From: an uncultured Eubacteriales bacterium
Lineage (GTDB): Bacteria; Bacillota; Clostridia; Oscillospirales; Acutalibacteraceae
NCBI GenBank assembly: GCA_900319615.1
Contig: ONPE01000087.1
Location: 1 to 6,200 of the forward strand
Reading direction: 5' to 3'
Length of the DNA stretch: 6,200 nt
Positions 1 to 4,815 of this stretch are shown here, one piece after another (the stretch's first letter is position 1; each line of letters begins with the position of its first letter). The notes below the pieces were generated by a model, which saw only the letters and a list, made by a program, of their open reading frames with translations, was not told the DNA's origin and ran no database searches. Position numbers and translations under genes: made by a program.

Positions 1-1308
1 CTCGCCGTCGGTGAGCGAGTCGAGGTCGGAGCGCACGGCGTTCATCGTATCGACGTCCATCAGACCCATCAGGTCAAAGCGGAAGCCGTCGATGTGATAT
101 TCCTCAGCCCAGTACTTCACCGACTCGCGGATGAACTTGCGCACCATATAGCGCTCGGTGGCGACGTCGTTGCCGCAGCCGGAGCCGTTCGACCAGCTGC
201 CGTCGTCGTTGAAGCGGTGGTAATAATTCGGCACGAGCTGATTGAAGAACGAATCCTCGGAATAGTATGTATGATTGTATACGACGTCCATGACTACGCC
301 GATGCCGGCTTTGTGGAGCGCCTGTATCATCTGCTTGCACTCTTTGACGCGCACCCTGCCGTCGTAGGGATCGGAAGAATAGGAGCCCTCGGGGACGTTG
401 TAGTTCTTCGGGTCATAGCCCCAGTTGTACTGGTAGTCTGTAGGCTCGGATTCATCTATGGACGCGAAATCGTAGAAAGGGCCGATCTGGACGTAGTTCA
501 CGCCCAGCTCCTTAAGGTACGAGATACAGGTCGGGAGATTCTCCTCCTTACCGGCGAGGGTCGTGCCATCCTCGGTAAAGGCGAGGAATTTTCCCCGGTT
601 TGCTTCGCTGACGCCGGACGCGGGATCGGCGGTGAAATCGCGCACGCTGACCTCCCAGACGACCGCGTCGGACGGCTTCGTCACGCGCTTGAAGCTGTCT
701 TCGCCCCAGCCCTCGGGATCGGTGTCCTTTAGGTCGACGATCATGCCGCGGTTGCCGTTGACTCCCGCCGCCTTGGCATAGGGGTCGACGACCTCGTGGC
801 TCTCGCCGTTATACGTCACCTTGTAGGTGTAGTACATATTCTTGTAATCGCCGTCGAGGGTGGTATACCACGTGCCGACCTTCTTGGAAAGGCTCATAGA
901 CTGCACGGCGATGGTGTTGAAGCCCTCCTCGTCGTCGGAGCCTGTCTTATAGATGCAGACCTTTACGTCGTCGGCATATGGCGCCCACACCTTGAAGGTG
1001 GTGGAGTCGCTGCTATATGACGCTCCGAGGTCGCCGTCCTTATAGACGGTCTCGTCGAGCTTTTTGGCATAGCCCTGATAGCCGAGCAGCTGCGGAGTGG
1101 GGTTCGGGGGCTCCGTGGGAGGCTGAGTCGGCTTTTGTGTAGGGGCTTCGGTAGGCGGCTCGGTAACTTCTTCGACGACCTGCGGTACTTCTTCCACGAC
1201 GACTACCTCCTGTTGTTCTTCTTCTCCCTCGGCATAAATACAGGTTACGACCGAGAAGGACAGGCAAATCAGAACTAAAAATAGTGATATTACACGTTTA
1301 TAAATCAA
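1..1308 (-). CDS. pulA: Type I pullulanase, secreted, N-terminal part (runs off left edge)
   Basis: GH13 debranching enzyme that hydrolyses alpha-1,6 branch links in pullulan, amylopectin and glycogen. The 436 codons present read, in order: a signal peptide (K4-R5, hydrophobic core about 6-24, likely cut after IYA at 26); an acidic then Pro/Thr-rich linker (27-72); a CBM48-like beta domain beginning near TTFKVWAPYADDVKV (103-117); and the catalytic barrel. YNWGYDP at 294-300 is the type I pullulanase signature. MDVVYNHT (340-347) is GH13 region I and DGFRFD (407-412) is region II, so D412 is the predicted nucleophile. The acid/base Glu and the rest of the barrel lie outside the window. The start is TTG: an in-frame stop lies four codons upstream, no ATG is available, and GAGGT sits 7 bases before it. 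Secretion implies action on extracellular starch, with the linker possibly spacing the enzyme from the cell. No cell-wall anchor can be judged because the C-terminus is missing. Confidence 0.92.
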   Translation of the reverse strand, partial: MIYKRVISLFLVLICLSFSVVTCIYAEGEEEQQEVVVVEEVPQVVEEVTEPPTEAPTQKPTQPPTEPPNPTPQLLGYQGYAKKLDETVYKDGDLGASYSSDSTTFKVWAPYADDVKVCIYKTGSDDEEGFNTIAVQSMSLSKKVGTWYTTLDGDYKNMYYTYKVTYNGESHEVVDPYAKAAGVNGNRGMIVDLKDTDPEGWGEDSFKRVTKPSDAVVWEVSVRDFTADPASGVSEANRGKFLAFTEDGTTLAGKEENLPTCISYLKELGVNYVQIGPFYDFASIDESEPTDYQYNWGYDPKNYNVPEGSYSSDPYDGRVRVKECKQMIQALHKAGIGVVMDVVYNHTYYSEDSFFNQLVPNYYHRFNDDGSWSNGSGCGNDVATERYMVRKFIRESVKYWAEEYHIDGFRFDLMGLMDVDTMNAVRSDLDSLTDGE

Positions 1309-1344
1309 TTTAGGTACCTCAATTTAGCGGTTTTATACATAGCT

Positions 1345-1353
1345 ATCATATCA
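1345..1353 (-). promoter_or_regulatory. Candidate extended -10 promoter for pulA
   Basis: The minus strand reads TGATATGAT here, an extended -10 (TGn plus TATGAT, one mismatch to TATAAT). The -35 region at 16-18 bases spacing is weak (about 3 of 6 matches). Predicted transcription start near 1338 would give a leader of roughly 30 bases before the TTG start, containing the GAGGT ribosome-binding site. Tentative: AT-rich DNA throws up such matches by chance. Confidence 0.4.
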
Positions 1354-1497
1354 AACAAATAATGATATTTAATTCCGATACAGAATTATAAATAATAAAT
1401 ATGTGAAAAATTCATGATAGCGAAGATATTAACCCAGTCACCCGAATGCAACGGCGCGCATAACATATAGTATCCGAATATGAAAGGAGCAGGAGTT

Positions 1498-1803
1498 TTG
1501 TTGACATACACAGTCAGACCCGGCAACACGCTGTACGCGATCGCCCAGTTCTTCGGCACTACGGTGGACGATATAGCGCAGGCTAACGGGCTGATCCCGC
1601 CATACACCGTCTTCCCCGGTCAGGAGCTGGTGCTCCCCATCGAAGAGATACGCTCGCCGCGCTACTATGTGGTGCGTCCGGGCGATACCGTGCTCTCGAT
1701 AGCAGAGAGATACGGGCTCGAGCTGGAGAACATCCTCTGTCTGAACCGTCTGGAGAATCCCAACATCATATACCCCGGTCAGATACTCAGGCTGACTAAA
1801 TAA
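1498..1803 (+). CDS. Small protein made of two LysM domains
   Basis: A 101-residue protein that is almost entirely two LysM modules: residues 4-47 (YTVRPGNTLYAIAQ... to ...FPGQELVLP) and 57-99 (YVVRPGDTVLSIAERYG... to ...YPGQILRL), joined by a short linker. LysM domains bind N-acetylglucosamine-containing glycans such as peptidoglycan. There is no signal peptide, catalytic domain or membrane segment. I chose TTG at 1498 because AAAGGAG (1483-1489) lies 8 bases upstream. The in-frame ATG at 1480 overlaps that site and has no ribosome-binding site of its own; TTG at 1501 is the alternative. Leaderless LysM proteins in spore-formers are often spore coat or cortex associated, which would fit the nearby spoVM, but that role is inference. 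A strong terminator follows at once, so the gene is probably monocistronic. Confidence 0.87.
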   Translation: MLTYTVRPGNTLYAIAQFFGTTVDDIAQANGLIPPYTVFPGQELVLPIEEIRSPRYYVVRPGDTVLSIAERYGLELENILCLNRLENPNIIYPGQILRLTK

Positions 1804-1807
1804 AGGG

Positions 1808-1845
1808 AATGCCGCTGATCAGAAGGTCGGCGGCATTGTTTTTTT
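1808..1845 (+). terminator. Intrinsic terminator of the LysM gene
   Basis: Perfect 8-bp stem AATGCCGC (1808-1815) with GCGGCATT (1830-1837), a 14-base loop, then G and seven T residues (1839-1845). It begins 4 bases after the LysM stop codon. Confidence 0.9.
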
Positions 1846-1850
1846 AAATC

Positions 1851-1889
1851 GGTTGAGATTGCCACGGGGCTGAAGCCCTTCGCAATGAC
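1851..1889 (-). repeat. Dispersed palindromic element, copy A
   Basis: Single imperfect palindrome. Outer stem ATTGC/GCAAT and apical stem GGGC-TGAA-GCCC, with asymmetric internal bases between. It starts with the family end GGTTGAGATTGCC and finishes GCAATGAC. Taking GTCATTGCGAGG...GGCAATC as the forward orientation, this copy is reversed. It lies just past the LysM terminator. No coding potential. Confidence 0.8.
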
Positions 1890-1899
1890 TGTTTGTATA

Positions 1900-1997
1900 G
1901 GTTGAGATTGCCACGGGGCGCATATTGATAGTCATTACGAGGAGGAACAAGGTTCCGACGTGGTAATCTCAACCTTATTTGCGCCCTTCGCAATGAC
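1900..1997 (-). repeat. Nested palindromic element, copy B (one palindrome inside another)
   Basis: Outer arms are ATTGC...GGGCGCA on the left and TGCGCCC...GCAAT on the right. The loop between them holds a complete second palindrome in the opposite orientation (1931-1974): ATTAC...GGAAC-AAG-GTTCC...GTAAT, ending CTCAACC. The same architecture recurs at 4346-4446 with different but still paired stem bases. The 98-base unit could fold as a long arm with a second hairpin at its tip. Its right end adjoins the terminator of the minus-strand micro-operon. Confidence 0.85.
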
Positions 1998-2028
1998 AAT
2001 AACAAACAAAGCGGCAGAGGACTGCCGC
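1996..2028 (-). terminator. Intrinsic terminator of the spoVM micro-operon
   Basis: Perfect 7-bp stem GCGGCAG (2011-2017) with CTGCCGC (2022-2028) and a 4-base loop. Read on the minus strand it is followed by the T-rich run TTTGTTTGTTATTG. It starts 18 bases beyond the stop codon of the 31-aa gene, which supports that gene being real and transcribed leftward. Confidence 0.75.
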
Positions 2029-2045
2029 AGTGTTATGTATCAACA

Positions 2046-2141
2046 TCAGTTATCTTGTTTGTCTTTAACTTTCTTGATACCGTAGATCCTCCTGAGGAAG
2101 AACGACAGTATCATCGGATGATCCAGTACAACAACCTTCAT
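2046..2141 (-). CDS. spoVM: SpoVM-like sporulation peptide, 31 aa
   Basis: SpoVM is a tiny amphipathic-helix protein that recognises the curved forespore surface, anchors SpoIVA there and so starts coat assembly; it also affects FtsH. This peptide begins MKVVVLDHPMILSFFLRRIY and ends in a basic, polar tail. Placed without gaps against Bacillus subtilis SpoVM as I recall it, Pro9, Leu12, Arg17 and Gly21 coincide; Pro9 is the residue known to matter for localisation. Residues 10-22 form a hydrophobic helix with arginines on one side. The start is decided by an excellent AAGGAGGT (2153-2146) 4 bases upstream. The frame is open further upstream to 2276, but that extension overlaps the neighbouring micro-gene and has no ribosome-binding site. 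It follows the 45-aa gene by 2 bases, so the two are probably translationally coupled. The assignment rests on pattern and length, not on a database search. Confidence 0.83.
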   Translation of the reverse strand: MKVVVLDHPMILSFFLRRIYGIKKVKDKQDN

Positions 2142-2143
2142 AG

Positions 2144-2281
2144 CTACCTCCTTGACAGGCAGGTGATCATCAGCACGAGCGCCGCTATCACGCACACGGC
2201 TTTTGCAGGCAGCACGGACGCTACAAGCATCCCGGCGCCGAAGGATATCGCGACAGTGCAGTTCTTTTTGCGGCATCTCAT
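2144..2281 (-). CDS. 45-aa hydrophobic small protein upstream of spoVM
   Basis: Reads MRCRKKNCTVAISFGAGMLV and continues to a C-terminal LSRR. A basic N-terminus (R2, R4, K5, K6) precedes hydrophobic stretches at about 9-24 and 27-42 separated by a Pro (P25), so one long or two short membrane segments are plausible; three cysteines are present. The ribosome-binding site is GGTGAT (2291-2286), 4 bases before ATG. Its TAG stop contains the last base of the SpoVM ribosome-binding site and lies 2 bases from the SpoVM start, a strong sign of one transcript. Similar short FGAG-x-LP membrane peptides occur in Clostridia as uncharacterised proteins, from memory. No function is assigned; co-expression with SpoVM suggests, but does not show, a sporulation-membrane role. 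No convincing promoter was found upstream. Confidence 0.7.
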   Translation of the reverse strand: MRCRKKNCTVAISFGAGMLVASVLPAKAVCVIAALVLMITCLSRR

Positions 2282-2328
2282 AAATATCACCCTGTATATA
2301 CTACTCAGCAAAGGGATAAATGTTACCG

Positions 2329-2357
2329 TTGAAATATCCTCACGGATTTGCTATACT
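2329..2357 (+). promoter_or_regulatory. SigmaA-type promoter of the pseudouridine synthase gene
   Basis: TTGAAA (2329-2334), a 17-base spacer, then TATACT (2352-2357) preceded by TGC, making an extended -10. Predicted transcription start is about 2364, only some 9 bases before the ATG at 2373, at or next to the GGTGAT ribosome-binding site. Confidence 0.8.
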
Positions 2358-2372
2358 GGTACCGGTGATGAT

Positions 2373-3332
2373 ATGAGAGAGCTCAGGATCAACAAAAACG
2401 ACGCGGGTCAGCGCCTTGACAAGTATCTGTCAAAGCGTTTTCGCACCATGCCCAAATCGCTGATGTACAAGTATCTGCGTACAAAATACATAAAGCTCAA
2501 CGGCAAAAAGGTACAGCCGGACGTCTTTCTCAGCGAAGGGGACGTCCTGACCTTTTATATCAGGGACGAGTTCTTTGAAGAGCAAGAGCACTACGACTTC
2601 CTCAAAGCAGGAAAAGAGCTCGATATACTGTACGAAGATGAAAACATCCTGCTGCTGAACAAAAAGGTCGGGGTGCTGTGCCATCAGGACAGCCGCTACG
2701 ACGCCGACGCTCTCAACCTGCGCGTGATGCGCTATCTGTACGATAAGGGCGAGTATGACCCTAAAGAAGAGCGAGCCTTCTCCCCTGCCCTGTGCAACCG
2801 CATCGACCGCAACACCGGCGGCATCGTCATAGCCGCGAAGAACGCGGAGGCTCTGCGCGTGATGAACCAAAAGATACGCGACAGGGAGATCGAAAAGATA
2901 TATCTGTGCGTCGTCAAGGGTACCCCGAAACCTAAGACCGCGCTGATGAAAGCATATCTCTTCAAGGACGAAAGCACTAACAAAGTCCGTGTGTCGGATA
3001 CTCCGCGCGAAGGCTACAAGGAGATAATCACCGAATACTCGGTGCTCGACAGCGCGAACGGTCTCTCGCTGTGCGAGGTACATCTGCACACAGGCCGCAC
3101 ACATCAGATACGCGCGCACATGGCGCACATCGGGCATCCGCTGCTCGGGGATGAAAAGTACGGCGACAGAAAACTGAACGCCCGTTACCGCATGAGGCAA
3201 CAGGCGCTTTACGCATATAAGCTGAGTTTTGATTTCACGACTCCCGCGGGCTGTCTGGAGAAGCTGAACGGCTTGACGATCACGGCGCAGGATGTTTGGT
3301 TCGCAGAGGATGGGAAACTGATTCTGAACTAA
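2373..3332 (+). CDS. RluA-family pseudouridine synthase (RluC/RluD-like)
   Basis: Isomerises uridine to pseudouridine at specific rRNA positions. The 319-residue protein has an N-terminal S4 RNA-binding domain (about 13-63, from QRLDKYLSKRF) and an RluA catalytic domain. The catalytic motif is NRIDRNTGG at 142-150, with D145 the predicted nucleophile; the classic family form is HRLDxxTSG, and the N/I/GG variant is common in Firmicutes members, from memory. The second conserved block HTGRTHQIRAHMAHIGHPLL spans 239-258 and is followed by GDEKYG. ATG 2373 is chosen because the S4 domain starts just after it, GGTGAT lies 3 bases upstream, and the promoter lies immediately before. The frame is open upstream to 2055, but that stretch is antisense to the spoVM micro-operon and not family-like. 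Which rRNA site it modifies cannot be told from sequence alone. It stands alone, convergent with pgeF. Confidence 0.95.
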   Translation: MRELRINKNDAGQRLDKYLSKRFRTMPKSLMYKYLRTKYIKLNGKKVQPDVFLSEGDVLTFYIRDEFFEEQEHYDFLKAGKELDILYEDENILLLNKKVGVLCHQDSRYDADALNLRVMRYLYDKGEYDPKEERAFSPALCNRIDRNTGGIVIAAKNAEALRVMNQKIRDREIEKIYLCVVKGTPKPKTALMKAYLFKDESTNKVRVSDTPREGYKEIITEYSVLDSANGLSLCEVHLHTGRTHQIRAHMAHIGHPLLGDEKYGDRKLNARYRMRQQALYAYKLSFDFTTPAGCLEKLNGLTITAQDVWFAEDGKLILN

Positions 3333-3334
3333 CT

Positions 3335-3367
3335 GTCATTGCGAGGCGATTCATCGCCGTGGCAATC
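3335..3367 (+). repeat. Dispersed palindromic element, copy C
   Basis: Compact hairpin: outer stem ATTGC/GCAAT, apical stem GGCGA-TTCA-TCGCC, forward orientation (GTCATTGCGAGG...GGCAATC). It begins 3 bases after the RluA-family stop codon, so the mRNA would end in this hairpin. No T-tract follows, so intrinsic termination is uncertain; protection of the 3' end is equally possible. Confidence 0.8.
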
Positions 3368-3422
3368 CCACAAATAGGGTCTCAACATTTCTGTCACATC
3401 AACCGGTATTAAACCGCCGGGG

Positions 3423-3476
3423 GATTACCACGTCGGGCAATAATAAGGTAATTGATAATGCCCTCCTCGTAATGAC
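3423..3476 (-). repeat. Dispersed palindromic element, copy D
   Basis: Reverse-orientation copy with outer stem ATTAC/GTAAT and inner stem GGGCA/TGCCC around a roughly 20-base AT-rich loop. It lies 25 bases past the pgeF stop codon, in the convergent gap between pgeF and the RluA-family gene. The rest of the gap (3368-3422) holds no gene; it includes a weak CGGT-ATTAA-ACCG hairpin. Confidence 0.75.
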
Positions 3477-3501
3477 GATATCGCTATAAAACTTGTAAGG
3501 C

Positions 3502-4329
3502 TTAATCGGGATTGATACGCAGCATGGCGCACATGGTGCCGCGGTCGCCCTTTGTCGCGCGGTGGCTCCACAGCAGCTCGCTGTTGTGCTGCGTGCAAAC
3601 GTCGCTGAGGGTGATGTTCTCCGGCTTCACTCCGCAGGATACAAGGATCTGACGGTTGCACTCGAGCATATCGACCATATACTTGCCGCCCTCCTTAGGG
3701 AAGACGAAGCGGTCGCTGTCTAAGCCCAGAGCATAGAATTCGCCTGCGCACGGCTCGTCGACCTCATAGCAGCAGACAGAGATATTCGGCCCTACTGCGC
3801 AGACGAGATCGGCAGGGTCGGTACCGAAGCTATCGCGCATGGTATCAACTACCTTCTCCGCTATCCTGCCCACGGTGCCGCGCCATCCGGCGTGAGCCAG
3901 CCCTATAGCATGAGTGCCGGTATCGACGAAGAACAGCGGAGTGCAGTCGGCATAATAAGTGCAAAGGGTGACGCCGGGCTCGATGGTCACAAGTCCGTCG
4001 ACGCTCTCGATATCCTTCGCGCGGTAGATTCCTATGCCCTTCTCAGCCGAGGTGCAGACGCGCACAAAGGTGTGGTGATCCTGAGAGGACGCAACCAGAC
4101 AGCTGTAGTCGAAGCCTGCCGCAGAACAAAAGCGCTTGTAGTTCTCGGTCACGGCGTCGCGGTCGTCATGATCGAAGCTCATATCCATCGGATGGACTGT
4201 TCTTGTCCCCTCGCCTATCTTTGTGGAAAAGGCGTGGCGGATAAAGGGTATCCTGCTCAGACTGTCATAGGTCAGATAAGAGACCCCGTTATTATTATTA
4301 AGCGTAAATACAGAAGATTTGAATTCCAT
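3502..4329 (-). CDS. pgeF: Peptidoglycan editing factor PgeF (YfiH/DUF152 family)
   Basis: 275 residues, the usual family length of about 240-280. PgeF/YfiH proteins hydrolyse wrongly incorporated L-Ser peptides in UDP-MurNAc precursors and so keep L-Ala at the first stem position; older annotation calls them polyphenol oxidase or laccase. The metal-site residues are visible: H85 in SSQDHH, C129 in YYADCTPLFF, and H146 in GLAHAGWRGTV. Further family blocks are AVGPNISVCCYEV and a C-terminal CTQHN...WSHRATKGDRGTMCAML. No signal peptide, consistent with cytoplasmic action. Start ATG 4329 has GGTGAT (4338-4333) 3 bases upstream. A well-formed promoter lies at 4509-4481, so the predicted leader is about 145 bases and carries nested palindrome E. 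Convergent with the RluA-family gene. Confidence 0.93.
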   Translation of the reverse strand: MEFKSSVFTLNNNNGVSYLTYDSLSRIPFIRHAFSTKIGEGTRTVHPMDMSFDHDDRDAVTENYKRFCSAAGFDYSCLVASSQDHHTFVRVCTSAEKGIGIYRAKDIESVDGLVTIEPGVTLCTYYADCTPLFFVDTGTHAIGLAHAGWRGTVGRIAEKVVDTMRDSFGTDPADLVCAVGPNISVCCYEVDEPCAGEFYALGLDSDRFVFPKEGGKYMVDMLECNRQILVSCGVKPENITLSDVCTQHNSELLWSHRATKGDRGTMCAMLRINPD

Positions 4330-4345
4330 TATATCACCATTTTTC

Positions 4346-4446
4346 GGTTTAGATTGCCACGGGACGCATACAAATCGTCATTCCGAGGAAGAACATAGTT
4401 CTGACGCGGGAATCTCAACCTTAACTCTTGCGTCCCTCGCAATGAC
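4346..4446 (-). repeat. Nested palindromic element, copy E, in the pgeF leader
   Basis: Same plan as 1900-1997. Outer arms ATTGCCAC-GGGACGCA and TGCGTCCC-TC-GCAAT enclose an opposite-orientation palindrome (4377-4420): ATTCC...AGAAC-ATA-GTTCT...GGAAT, ending CTCAACC. Linkers on both sides of the inner palindrome match copy B in position and partly in sequence, so the composite appears to have spread as a unit. It lies 5 bases upstream of the element's nearest point to the pgeF GGTGAT-containing stretch (about 4340) and inside the predicted 5' leader. Confidence 0.85.
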
Positions 4447-4480
4447 TGTTGATAAGTATTATAATATAATAACCGTATGT

Positions 4481-4509
4481 ATTATACTATATGAACGTAT
4501 CACTTGCAA
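4481..4509 (-). promoter_or_regulatory. SigmaA-type promoter toward pgeF
   Basis: On the minus strand: TTGCAA (4509-4504), a 17-base spacer, TATAAT (4486-4481, perfect consensus). Predicted start is near 4474, giving a leader of about 145 bases that runs through palindrome E before the pgeF ATG. Confidence 0.75.
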
Positions 4510-4532
4510 TAGTGTAAAGATGATGATATAAT
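4504..4532 (+). promoter_or_regulatory. SigmaA-type promoter toward the Cys-rich gene and glycosyltransferase
   Basis: TTGCAA (4504-4509), a 17-base spacer, TATAAT (4527-4532, perfect) with TGA in front, giving an extended -10. Predicted start is near 4539, 32 bases before ATG 4571. The -35 hexamer is the same six bases used by the leftward promoter. Confidence 0.8.
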
Positions 4533-4570
4533 GTAAGCTCAATATATTATAAATTGTATATGGTGATAAA

Positions 4571-4777
4571 ATGAAAAAGAAAATTTTCGGAAACGACATC
4601 GTGCCCTCATGCGTATACTGCTCCAACTCGGGCACACAGGGCGGCTCGCAGTACTGCAAGGTCAACAAGACCCTCAAAAACGGCAAGTGCAGGAAGTTCA
4701 GCTACAACCCCATCATGCGCGAGCCCGGCGGTATGGCTCCGCTGAAGACCTTTACCAAGGAAGATTTCTCGCTGTGA
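4571..4777 (+). CDS. Small four-cysteine protein, probable metal binder, function unknown
   Basis: 68 residues, beginning MKKKIFGNDIVPSCVYCSNS. Cysteines at 14, 17, 29 and 40 (C-x2-C-x11-C-x10-C) suggest one zinc or iron-sulfur site. The last cysteine is in the block GKCRKFSYNPIMR, followed by a Pro-containing stretch and an acidic end FTKEDFSL. I recall similar short C-x-x-C...CRKF-x-Y-x-P proteins ending near FTxEDF in Clostridia, all uncharacterised. No signal peptide or membrane segment. GGTGAT (4562-4567) lies 3 bases before ATG, and a strong promoter is just upstream. The stop is 38 bases before the glycosyltransferase start with no terminator between, so the two are probably co-transcribed; whether they work together is unknown. 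Confidence 0.82.
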   Translation: MKKKIFGNDIVPSCVYCSNSGTQGGSQYCKVNKTLKNGKCRKFSYNPIMREPGGMAPLKTFTKEDFSL

Positions 4778-4815
4778 TCATCCGATATCACGGCGTTTGA
4801 ACTAAGGAGAATAAT

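Noticed and set aside
94..1020. Plus-strand open frames across the left region (94-732, 563-781, 796-1020)
   Set aside because: They are antisense to the pullulanase frame, which carries a signal peptide, CBM48 and GH13 motifs; the opposing products show no domain pattern and are by-products of its codon bias.
2291..2300. TATACA as a -10 box for the spoVM micro-operon
   Set aside because: It would place the transcript start inside the ribosome-binding site of the 45-aa gene, and no suitable -35 or sigmaE box lies at the right distance.
2055..2372. Upstream extension of the RluA-family gene to 2055
   Set aside because: The stretch is antisense to the spoVM micro-operon, lies upstream of the promoter, and has no family similarity or ribosome-binding site; ATG 2373 matches the S4-domain start.
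2430..3200. 256-aa minus-strand open frame
   Set aside because: Antisense to the well-supported RluA catalytic domain; the composition is that of a mirrored frame and there is no ribosome-binding site context.
3892..4398. 168-aa plus-strand open frame
   Set aside because: Antisense to pgeF metal-site motifs and runs through palindrome E; no recognisable protein.
1851..4446. CRISPR array
   Set aside because: The repeats are dispersed over 2.6 kb, in both orientations, palindromic and variable, with no regular spacers and no cas genes.
4352..4446. Riboswitch in the pgeF leader
   Set aside because: The structured region is a copy of the element also found at 1900-1997 outside any leader, so it is a dispersed repeat and not a gene-specific aptamer; no known riboswitch core was recognised.
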